A stretch of DNA of 64,000 bases from Acidimicrobiia bacterium (GTDB lineage: Bacteria; Actinomycetota; Acidimicrobiia; Spongiisociales; UBA5794): positions 133,144-197,143 of the forward strand of contig JALSQW010000056.1 in the NCBI GenBank assembly GCA_026985095.1. Reading direction: 5' to 3'. The notes under the pieces were generated by a model that saw only the letters and a list, made by a program, of their open reading frames with translations, was not told the origin of the DNA and made no database searches. Of this stretch, positions 1 through 5,968 are shown piece after piece (position 1 is the first letter of the stretch; every line of letters starts with the position of its first letter). Both the position numbers and the translations under genes were made by a program.

Positions 1-417
1 CTGAACGCCAAGGCCGACGTCGTGGAGACGAACGGGGCAGTGTGGCGTTCCGAGCACATGGAGATCCCGTCACCGTCGGTCATCCGGCTCCGCAACTTCG
101 TCGCGGTGCCCTACGCGCGGCGAGTGCCGCTGAACCGCCGCGCGGTGTTCCTCCGCGACGACTACACCTGTCAGTACTGCGGGGCGAGAGCCGAGAACGT
201 CGACCACGTCGTCCCCAAGACCCAGGGTGGCCGTCACGAATGGCTCAACGTCGTCGCTGCGTGCCGGCGGTGCAACTCCAAGAAGGGTGGCCGGACGCCT
301 TCCCAGGCGGGGCTGCGTCTGCGTCGGTCACCTCGCGAGCCGGATCGTCACGCGTGGGTCGCCGTCGCCCTCGGGTCCGACCCGGACGTCGCCTGGGAGC
401 CCTACCTGGCGTCGTGA
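1..417 (+). CDS. HNH endonuclease (5' end cut off by window)
   Basis: This is the C-terminal part of a small HNH nuclease of the type common in actinobacteria. The reading frame is open from base 1, so the real start lies upstream; the GTG at 22 is only the first in-window start-like codon. The visible protein has two zinc-knuckle pairs, CQYCG and CRRCN, flanking the HNH core DHVVPKTQGG with the following N of LNVVAACRRCN, which is the expected arrangement of metal ligands and catalytic His. Proteins of this family usually have about 30-40 more N-terminal residues. The target is unknown; the family is a housekeeping-type nuclease of unclear role. It is followed 20 bp later by the convergent end of the next gene. 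Confidence 0.85.
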   Translation: MNAKADVVETNGAVWRSEHMEIPSPSVIRLRNFVAVPYARRVPLNRRAVFLRDDYTCQYCGARAENVDHVVPKTQGGRHEWLNVVAACRRCNSKKGGRTPSQAGLRLRRSPREPDRHAWVAVALGSDPDVAWEPYLAS

Positions 418-437
418 GCCGGGATCACGGCGGCCGC

Positions 438-1901
438 TCAGGCGCCGTCGTCGACTCCGACCGCCTTCTCGAGGCAGACGCCTGCGGCCTCGGAGCCGGT
501 CGATCCCTCGCCATGGATGGGCCGGTGACCGATGGAGAGCTTGGTGCAGAACCAACGCCCCGAATCACTCTCGGTGATCGCGTAGAAGGTGTTCGTGTCG
601 ACGACCGCGTACGACACCACGCCGATCGACGTCGACGGCGGCGTCTCCGTGCCCGTTTCGACCCACTCGAGCTCCGGAGCGACGGCAGCGAAGTCGGCGG
701 TCGTCTTGCCGATGAACGTCAGGTTGCCCCGGTCGTAGGTGAGGACCGCGGCGGCGACGGCGCTGCGGAGGAGCGAGCGAGCGACGAGATCGGTGTCCGG
801 TGCCGGTGGGGTGGAGAACGCGGGCCCCGGCCCGAAGGCATACGGGAGCGGTGCTCCGACGCCACCGAGGTCGCAGAAGGAAGGGTCGACCCCGATCGAG
901 GGGCGGACGCCTCCCAGGTCGAGCCACGTCGGGTCGCCCGCCGGCGGGTCGAGCCAGATGCCCGCGGGGAGGCGGGAGACGTCGACGAAACGGCCGTCGC
1001 GCGGGGCCGCCATGACGAAGGCGCGCCGAGTGGCGGTGCCGGGCGGGAGCAGCACTCCGGCGGCTCCCAGATAGCGGAAGTAGGGGTCGTCGCCCCCGAC
1101 GGCGGTCTCGGCGGCCGTGGCCGCGGCCGAGCCGTCCTTCCACTGCGCGATCGCGGGGACGTCGGGATACCTGAGCCCGGGCCAGACGTAGTCGGTCGCG
1201 GTCGAGGTGGTGACGTCGACCGCCAACGTGACGATGTGGGCCACCGGCTCGATGGTGGGGTCGCCGCACATGAGCGTCCCGATGCCGGTGGGACGGATAC
1301 GGACACCATCGTCCCACGGGATCTCATCGCCGAGGCGGATCGTCGTGACGTCCGGAACGATCGGCGTCGCCGGCGCCGGTGCGGTGCTCAGGGGCCAGGC
1401 GGCGGCGGCGATGGCGTCCCGTCGGAGCTCGAACCGTCCTTCGCTCGCGCTCGTCGGGACCTCGAATCCGAGGGTCCACCGGCTCCCGAGCCCGGCCTCG
1501 ACGGCGGTCACGTCCGCTCCTGGACGCGCACCATCGAGGGGATGGAGGAGGTCGACGTCGTGGGCGACGCCGTTGGCGTCGACGAACACGAGCCGGGCAC
1601 CGTCGGGGAACCGGCCTCGGTCGAGGTCGCCGATCACGATCGGGACGTCACCGAGGTTGCGGAACGCGACGTCGACGGTGACCCGGTCGTACCCGTCGCG
1701 GTCGCTGGAGCGGGTGATGCGCGCCGCGCCGACGGTGACGGCGTACCCCTCGGCGGTGAACGGTTCGCCCGCGGTGAGCACCGCCACCTCGTCGGTGGCT
1801 GCTGCGGTCTGGAGCTCGACGGAACCGGCGCCGGCCGAGCCGATCCCGGGAGACATGGCGAGGACGGACGCGGCGAGCACCGTTCCGATCAGCTTGCGCA
1901 C
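438..1901 (-). CDS. Secreted protein with Ig-like region and C-terminal pilin-like domain
   Basis: The 487-aa protein starts at a GTG preceded by a strong AAGGAGGAG ribosome-binding site. The N-terminus is a signal peptide (RK, then a hydrophobic stretch ending GIGSAGAG). Residues ~30-160 look like a DUF4352/Ig-like beta domain (alternating strands, DRVTVDVAFRNLGD). A second beta-rich region follows to ~360. The last ~115 residues begin with an amphipathic helix (SLLRSAVAAAVLTYD) and continue with a beta sheet and two Cys (WFCTK, GVCLE). This matches the globular half of actinobacterial type IV pilin-like proteins but without the hydrophobic N-terminal prepilin helix. Probable role: secreted or surface protein, perhaps interacting with pili; the function is not known. 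Longer starts running into the neighbouring stress-protein gene are unlikely. Confidence 0.75.
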   Translation of the reverse strand: MRKLIGTVLAASVLAMSPGIGSAGAGSVELQTAAATDEVAVLTAGEPFTAEGYAVTVGAARITRSSDRDGYDRVTVDVAFRNLGDVPIVIGDLDRGRFPDGARLVFVDANGVAHDVDLLHPLDGARPGADVTAVEAGLGSRWTLGFEVPTSASEGRFELRRDAIAAAAWPLSTAPAPATPIVPDVTTIRLGDEIPWDDGVRIRPTGIGTLMCGDPTIEPVAHIVTLAVDVTTSTATDYVWPGLRYPDVPAIAQWKDGSAAATAAETAVGGDDPYFRYLGAAGVLLPPGTATRRAFVMAAPRDGRFVDVSRLPAGIWLDPPAGDPTWLDLGGVRPSIGVDPSFCDLGGVGAPLPYAFGPGPAFSTPPAPDTDLVARSLLRSAVAAAVLTYDRGNLTFIGKTTADFAAVAPELEWVETGTETPPSTSIGVVSYAVVDTNTFYAITESDSGRWFCTKLSIGHRPIHGEGSTGSEAAGVCLEKAVGVDDGA

Positions 1902-1993
1902 GCGGCTCCTCCTTCGTTCATGTCCCCATCGGCACGCCACCGCCGTCGGTTGATGGGAATCCGAGCGGTGCGGGATGCGTCGGTGAGCGGCGC

Positions 1994-2509
1994 TCAGTTC
2001 TTGAGGACCAGCACCGGCTGACGGGAGCGCCGCACCACCTTGGTTCCCGTCGAGCCGAGGAGCCCCTCGAAGAACCCCTGTCCGTGGGCGCCGATGAGGA
2101 CGACGTCGACGTCCCGGTCCTCGGACTCGGTGAGGATGGCCTTGGCCGGGTCCTCGCTCTCGATGACGACCCCGGTGGCGTTCACGTCGACAGCGACGAG
2201 GGCGTCCACCAGCGGCTGGGTGTACTGGACGCGCTTGTCCTCGAGGTACCGGGCGATCATGGCGTCGTCGCCCGGCCAACCGCGCGGGGTGCCGGTGGAC
2301 GCGGCCGGCGGCTCGACGTACTCGACGTCGATGTCCACGTCGACCTCGGGGAGCTCGCCCATCTGGGAGCGAAGCTCCCGGAGGAGCTGACGGGGGATCT
2401 CGACCACCGTGAGGATGGTCACCTGCCCGTCTTCACCGGCCAGCGGTTTGGCGAACCGAGCGACCTCGGCGGGGTCGAGGCGCCCATCGGTGGCGACGAG
2501 AACGTGCAC
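1994..2509 (-). CDS. Universal stress protein (UspA family)
   Basis: The 171-aa cytoplasmic protein is a single Usp domain. The N-terminal strand MHVLVATDG is the usual nucleotide-site start. The C-terminal GAHGQGFFEGLLGSTG fits the ATP-binding Usp pattern G-x2-G-x(8-10)-G-(S/T), followed by the expected VxRRSRQPVLVL. A ~35-residue insert after the second strand (acidic, VDVDIDVEYVEPP) makes it slightly longer than the 140-150 aa norm. Usp proteins bind ATP or cAMP and support survival during stress or growth arrest; the specific role here cannot be read from sequence. The GTG start has an AAGGAGA site upstream. It is followed on the same strand by the secreted protein gene. Confidence 0.9.
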   Translation of the reverse strand: MHVLVATDGRLDPAEVARFAKPLAGEDGQVTILTVVEIPRQLLRELRSQMGELPEVDVDIDVEYVEPPAASTGTPRGWPGDDAMIARYLEDKRVQYTQPLVDALVAVDVNATGVVIESEDPAKAILTESEDRDVDVVLIGAHGQGFFEGLLGSTGTKVVRRSRQPVLVLKN

Positions 2510-2597
2510 GCTGTGTCTCCTTGGCTCGGCTGGGTCACCAGGCTAGCGCCGCGCCTGGTTGCGTTGCTGGCACCGACATCGCCGTCTGGGAGCGACG

Positions 2598-3374
2598 TCA
2601 GGTGCGCAGGTCGCGGGCGATGGAGCGCAGGGTCGGTACGGCGAGCCCTGCCGCGTCGGCGTGATCGAGGGCCCGCGTCAGCCGACGGGGCGCGCTGCGT
2701 CCCGTTGCCCCGTGGTCGGGATCGGCGTCGATCGCGTCGATCATCTCGGCCAGCACGGCGTCGCGGTCGATCGGGGTGTCGACGAGGGTCGCCTGGATCG
2801 CCAGGACCTCGTCTGCGACCGGGCGTGAGATCTCGCCGTGTTCGTGCCACAACGCCCCGACGGTGCCGCCGGTGACCAGCCCGGCGATGTTGGCGGTGAG
2901 GATGTAGAGGTTCTTGGCGACGAGATGTCCGACGATCTGGACATCGGGGACATGCCGGGCGGCGATGCCGATCCCTTCCAACGCGGTCACGACCCCTTCG
3001 GCGTGGGGTCCGGCGACCGGTGTCGGCACGATCACCTTGGTGTCACGGCCGGGTTTCTTCTCGAACCAGACCGGGGCGACGGTCGGTGCGACGATGCCGT
3101 GGCGCGTCCAGTCGCGGGGGAGCAGCTCGTTCTGGATGAGCATCACGGCGTCTCGCCAGGTGCTCGGAAGCGATGCCAGGACGGGGTCGAGGGCGTCCTC
3201 TCCCACGGCGACGAGCACGAGTCCGGGCGCCGGGACGGCCGACGCGGCGGCGGCGAGATCGGTGCCGCGGAGCACCGGGAAGACGGGATGGCCGGCGCGG
3301 AGGAAGGCCCTGGCGAACACGGAGCCCATCTCGCCGATGCCGACCACGACGACGGGGTCGGGGATGGCGGTCAT
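2598..3374 (-). CDS. Rossmann-fold NAD(P)-binding protein, ketopantoate-reductase-like
   Basis: About 258 aa. The N-terminal Rossmann motif VVVVGIGEMGSVFARAF is a clear dinucleotide-binding GxGxMG turn, followed by LIQNELLP in the position where ketopantoate reductases have the QNG loop. The C-terminal half is helical, with an NLYILTANIAGLV segment reminiscent of the KxxxN catalytic region of PanE-like enzymes. Overall similarity is to the broad PanE/ApbA and NADP-oxidoreductase group, but the canonical catalytic set is not complete, so substrate and reaction are unknown. Two starts are possible, ATG at 3374 (chosen) or GTG three codons upstream at 3383; neither has a strong ribosome-binding site. 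Confidence 0.7.
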   Translation of the reverse strand: MTAIPDPVVVVGIGEMGSVFARAFLRAGHPVFPVLRGTDLAAAASAVPAPGLVLVAVGEDALDPVLASLPSTWRDAVMLIQNELLPRDWTRHGIVAPTVAPVWFEKKPGRDTKVIVPTPVAGPHAEGVVTALEGIGIAARHVPDVQIVGHLVAKNLYILTANIAGLVTGGTVGALWHEHGEISRPVADEVLAIQATLVDTPIDRDAVLAEMIDAIDADPDHGATGRSAPRRLTRALDHADAAGLAVPTLRSIARDLRT

Positions 3375-3434
3375 GGCCGGCACGATAGCTCGTCGTTGGG
3401 TGTCCGCTCGACGGTGTGGCCCTGCCCGTGACCG

Positions 3435-3777
3435 TCATGCGCTCCTCCGGGTGACGCTCTGGTCGACGCGGTGGGGGGTGCGCTTCGTCGGGCGCGAGCG
3501 GATCGGCCCGGTGGCGACGACGTCGCCGGCCGCGGCGGCGAACCCGGTGGCCGGGGCAGCACCCGAGACCCCGGTTGGTGGGATGGCCGTCGAACCGGAG
3601 CCGGGGATGCTCGGCTCCGAGGTCCTCGAGGATCTCGGCGGTCCGGTCCGTCGATCCATCGTCGGCCACGAGGAGCTCCCGGTCCTCGGGGACGCTCGCC
3701 ATCAGGGTCTGGGCGAAGTCGACGATCGCCGCCTCCTCGTCGTAGGCCGGAGCGAGGATCGTCACGGCGGTGGGCAT
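3435..3777 (-). pseudogene. Glycosyltransferase family 2 remnant, frameshifted
   Basis: The first ~55 codons from ATG 3777 encode a good GT-A start: TVTILAPAYDEEAAI, then a LLVADDGSTDRTAEIL nucleotide-sugar motif, then HPTNRGLG. Directly after NRGLG the frame goes wrong. The expected continuation (AAxATGFAAAAGDVVAT) is in the +1 frame and then runs to an early stop near 3435. There is no DxD motif and none of the acceptor half, so the fragment covers about a third of a dolichyl-phosphate-mannose-synthase-like enzyme. It lies head-to-head with mraZ, and its upstream part abuts the MraZ box. It is most likely a decaying gene; a single-base assembly error would restore the first break but not the missing rest. 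Confidence 0.6.
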
Positions 3778-3844
3778 CCGGCCAGCGGACCGGATGCCGT
3801 TGGAGGGTCGGCCGAGTGGTCCCGCGGGGAGTGAAGAGGTTGAC

Positions 3845-3881
3845 AAGTGGGGCGAAGTGGTGCAAAGTGGGGCGTCGTGGG
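3845..3881 (+). promoter_or_regulatory. MraZ box: four GTGG repeats at exact 10-bp spacing
   Basis: GTGG occurs at 3847, 3857, 3867 and 3877, each preceded by AA or TC and mostly followed by G. This makes four direct repeats on one face of the helix, 37 bp upstream of the mraZ start. MraZ is known in other bacteria to bind tandem TGGGN-type or AAAGTG-type repeats with 10-bp periodicity in its own promoter region and to control the dcw operon. The position, orientation and period match that operator type, so autoregulation of mraZ and the downstream cluster is a well-founded inference. Confidence 0.85.
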
Positions 3882-3916
3882 AGATGATGACCGCTCAGTA
3901 CCGGAGACGATGACCC

Positions 3917-4348
3917 GTGTTCCTCGGGGAGTACAACCATTCGCTGGACCAGAAGGGCCGGGTCGTGATGCCCCGGAAGTTCCGGTCCGGATTGGAGCAC
4001 GGCTGCGTCATCACCAAGGGCCAGGACCGCTGCCTGTTCGTGTTCCCGCGCGAGCGATGGGACGAAGAGGCGGCCAAGGTGCTCAAGCTCCCACGGACGG
4101 ATCGGCGGGCCAGGAACTTCGCCAGATCCTTCTTCGCCTCGGCGTCGGACCAGGTGCCCGACAAGCAGGGTCGGGTGCAGATCCCCGAGACCCTGCGGGA
4201 CTACGCCGGGTTGGAGAAGGATGTCACGGTGGTCGGCATGGCCGACCACCTCGAGCTGTGGGCGACGACCGCATGGGCGGACGTCGCCACCGAGGCGGAC
4301 GACTACTACGCCGAGATCGGGGAGGTGCTGTCGGAGGAAGGGATATGA
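3917..4348 (+). CDS. mraZ: Transcriptional regulator MraZ
   Basis: A 143-aa protein of normal length with two AbrB/SpoVT-like MraZ repeats. The first starts FLGEYNHSLDQKGRVVMPRKFR; the second has the matching DKQGRVQIPETLRDYAGL. Both carry the DxKGR-(V/L)xxPxxxR signature that forms the DNA-contacting loop. MraZ forms ring-like oligomers and binds repeated GTGG boxes; a four-copy box lies just upstream. The start is the GTG at 3917, because FLGEYNH is the family N-terminus and an ATG at 3910 is in another frame. It is the first gene of the dcw cluster, but unlike the genes after it, it is separated from the next gene by 123 nt that hold a long hairpin. Confidence 0.96.
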   Translation: MFLGEYNHSLDQKGRVVMPRKFRSGLEHGCVITKGQDRCLFVFPRERWDEEAAKVLKLPRTDRRARNFARSFFASASDQVPDKQGRVQIPETLRDYAGLEKDVTVVGMADHLELWATTAWADVATEADDYYAEIGEVLSEEGI

Positions 4349-4359
4349 ACGAACCGAAC

Positions 4360-4499
4360 CGTCGTGCGATGAACGCCGGGTCTGGCTCATGGTCAGCCCC
4401 CCGGATGCCAATTGGAAGGCCCCTTACTCCGCCCGCTTCCATGTTGGCGCCAGCGCTCCGGGGGGCTGACCATGGATCAGACCCGATCATCGCACAACG
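4360..4499 (+). promoter_or_regulatory. Long inverted repeat / RNA hairpin sequestering the rsmH start
   Basis: The core is an 18-bp perfect inverted repeat: 4388-4405 pairs with 4457-4474. The right arm contains the G6 run that serves as the rsmH ribosome-binding site and the ATG itself (4472-4474). Outward, 4377-4384 pairs with 4478-4485 (8/8) and 4360-4372 with 4487-4499 (12/13). Inward, 4406-4411 pairs with 4444-4449 and 4413-4418 with 4436-4441. In RNA this would be a ~50-bp interrupted hairpin with the start codon of rsmH inside the stem. A structured mraW RNA motif has been described upstream of this gene in actinobacteria; whether this is a member cannot be decided by eye. Likely a translational switch for the wall-synthesis chain that follows. 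Confidence 0.75.
4389..4469 (+). CDS. Possible 26-aa upstream ORF (leader peptide) before rsmH
   Basis: An ATG inside the left hairpin arm opens 26 codons (MVSPPDANWK..., ending GASAPGG) and stops with TGA at 4467-4469, 2 nt before the rsmH ATG. A ribosome translating it would melt the hairpin and terminate on top of the rsmH ribosome-binding site, so it could couple or gate rsmH translation. There is no strong Shine-Dalgarno in front of it and no recognisable homology, so the peptide itself may be irrelevant or the ORF may be accidental. The arrangement is reported because start and stop fall precisely within the two arms. Confidence 0.35.
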   Translation: MVSPPDANWKAPYSARFHVGASAPGG

Positions 4500-5455
4500 A
4501 TCCCTACCACGAGCCGGTGCTCCGAACCGAGGTCGTCGAACTGTTCGCACCCGTGGCGGACGGGACGATCGTCGACGGCACCTTCGGCGGGGGTGGGCAC
4601 GCCATGGCGCTCCTGGAGGCCCATCCGACGGCGTGGGTGCTCGGCATCGATCGCGACCCGGACGCCATCGCCAACGCTCCGTCGCACCGCCGACTGAAGG
4701 TCGTGAACGGCAACTTCGCCGACGTGGCGTCGATCGTCGAGTCGCTGCGGAGTCACGAGCATGAGCCCCCGTTCCCGCCGGTCAGGGGCGTCCTCCTCGA
4801 CCTGGGGATCTCGTCGCATCAGGTCGACACCGCCCGACGCGGGTTCTCCTACCACCGCACCGGGCCCCTCGACATGCGGATGGGCCCCGACGCCGAACGG
4901 GACGCCGCCCAGCTCCTCGCCGAAGCCGACGTCGGCGAACTCACCCGCATCTTCCGGACCTACGGCGAGGAGCGGTTCGCCCGGAGGATCGCGCAGGCCA
5001 TCGTCCGAGCCCGACCCCTGCGCGACACGACCCATCTCGCGTCCGTCGTCGCCGAGGCGGTCCCGGCCCCCGCGCGTCGCGCCGCCCATCCGGCCCGGCG
5101 GGTCTTCCAGGCCATCCGGATCGCCGTCAACGCCGAGCTCGACGCCCTCGAGCGCGGCCTCGATGCCGGCATCGACCTCCTACCCGGAGGGGGCAGGATC
5201 GTCGTGATCGCCTACCACTCGCTCGAGGATCGGATCGTGAAGGCCAGGTTCGTCACCGGCGCCCGGACCTGCACCTGCCCACCGGACCTGCCCGTGTGTG
5301 CGTGCGGCGCCACCCCCGAACTGAAGATCCTGACCAAGCGGCCCCTCCGGCCATCGGAGGCCGAGATCGCGACCAACCCGAGAGCGCGGAGCGCCCGCCT
5401 GCGAGCCGCCGAGAAGCTCCACGCCGGCGCATCCGGCGTGGAGGAGAGCCCATGA
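4472..5455 (+). CDS. rsmH: 16S rRNA (cytosine(1402)-N(4))-methyltransferase
   Basis: A 327-aa enzyme (formerly MraW) that methylates N4 of C1402 in the 16S rRNA P-site using SAM. Key features are HEPVL near residue 13, the SAM loop VDGTFGGGGHAMALL with GIDRDPDAI, GVLLDLGISSHQVD, the DMRMGP segment, and the C-terminal VIAYHSLEDRIVK plus a CTCPPDLPVCACG cysteine cluster. The length is usual. The start ATG at 4472 is chosen because HEPVL should be close to the N-terminus; a longer in-frame start at 4412 would read through the hairpin. The ten N-terminal residues before HEPVL are encoded by the hairpin right arm. The stop overlaps the ftsL ATG (ATGA). Confidence 0.96.
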   Translation: MDQTRSSHNDPYHEPVLRTEVVELFAPVADGTIVDGTFGGGGHAMALLEAHPTAWVLGIDRDPDAIANAPSHRRLKVVNGNFADVASIVESLRSHEHEPPFPPVRGVLLDLGISSHQVDTARRGFSYHRTGPLDMRMGPDAERDAAQLLAEADVGELTRIFRTYGEERFARRIAQAIVRARPLRDTTHLASVVAEAVPAPARRAAHPARRVFQAIRIAVNAELDALERGLDAGIDLLPGGGRIVVIAYHSLEDRIVKARFVTGARTCTCPPDLPVCACGATPELKILTKRPLRPSEAEIATNPRARSARLRAAEKLHAGASGVEESP

Positions 5456-5853
5456 CCTCGCGCGCCATCCCGTTCCCGACAGAGCGAGCGAGGGACGCCG
5501 CGCCCCCCGCCGTGCGGCGACACCTGCCCCGCGTCCGCCCTCTGGTGGTGTTCACCCTCGCTGCCATCATCGCCCTGTTCGGGATGATCTACGGCCGTAT
5601 CTCTCTCGACCGCAACGCCTTCGAACTCCAGCGCCTGGAGTCTCGGATCGCCCAGGAGGAAGCTCGCTACTGGAACCTCAAGGTCGAAAGCGCAGAGCTG
5701 ATGGATCCGGTGCGCATCACCGGCGCCGCCGAGGAGATGGGCATGGTCTTCCCCGAGCGGCGCGTCCCGATCGAAGTGGACGGCATCACCATCGACACAC
5801 CGGCCCGGTCGATCGACACCGGCGACCTCACGGCCACCGCCGGTTCACCATGA
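5452..5853 (+). CDS. ftsL: Cell division protein FtsL-like
   Basis: A 133-aa bitopic membrane protein: a basic cytoplasmic N-terminus, one transmembrane helix (~residues 32-50, LVVFTLAAIIALFGMIYG), then a short coiled coil (LQRLESRIAQEEARYWNLKVESAELMD) and a small C-terminal region with the typical EEMGMVFPER. This is the architecture of FtsL, which joins FtsB and FtsQ in the divisome. Sequence identity in this family is low, so the call rests on topology plus position between rsmH and ftsI. The ATG overlaps the rsmH stop (ATGA), and its own stop overlaps the start of a 38-codon ORF in the same way. Confidence 0.85.
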   Translation: MTSRAIPFPTERARDAAPPAVRRHLPRVRPLVVFTLAAIIALFGMIYGRISLDRNAFELQRLESRIAQEEARYWNLKVESAELMDPVRITGAAEEMGMVFPERRVPIEVDGITIDTPARSIDTGDLTATAGSP

Positions 5854-5966
5854 CGACCTGGACCACCGATACCGACGGCATGGGCGGCCGTCGGCGACCC
5901 ACGATCGACTGGCCACGCGCAGGCGGCCGACGAGGTCTCGACCTCCCTGGCCCCGGGACGCGGTAA
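5850..5966 (+). CDS. Small 38-aa ORF tucked between ftsL and ftsI
   Basis: The ATG at 5850 overlaps the ftsL stop as ATGA, and the TAA at 5964-5966 lies 2 nt before the ftsI ATG. The ORF therefore fills exactly the gap between the two genes and would carry ribosomes across it. The product (MTTWTTDTDGMGGRRRPTID...) is polar, Arg/Gly-rich and without a membrane segment or known domain. It may be a real small protein, or only a device keeping translation coupled from ftsL into ftsI. Not recognisable by homology. Confidence 0.45.
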   Translation: MTTWTTDTDGMGGRRRPTIDWPRAGGRRGLDLPGPGTR

Positions 5967-5968
5967 CC

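Noticed and set aside
42-2021. 659-codon plus-strand frame over the HNH and secreted-protein genes
   Set aside because: Crosses two well-supported genes, is Arg/Gly/Asp-rich, and has no ribosome-binding site or domain.
1902-2279. N-terminal extension of the secreted protein into the stress-protein gene
   Set aside because: A signal peptide begins at the GTG at 1901 with AAGGAGGAG just upstream; the extension is the antisense reading of an intact Usp gene region.
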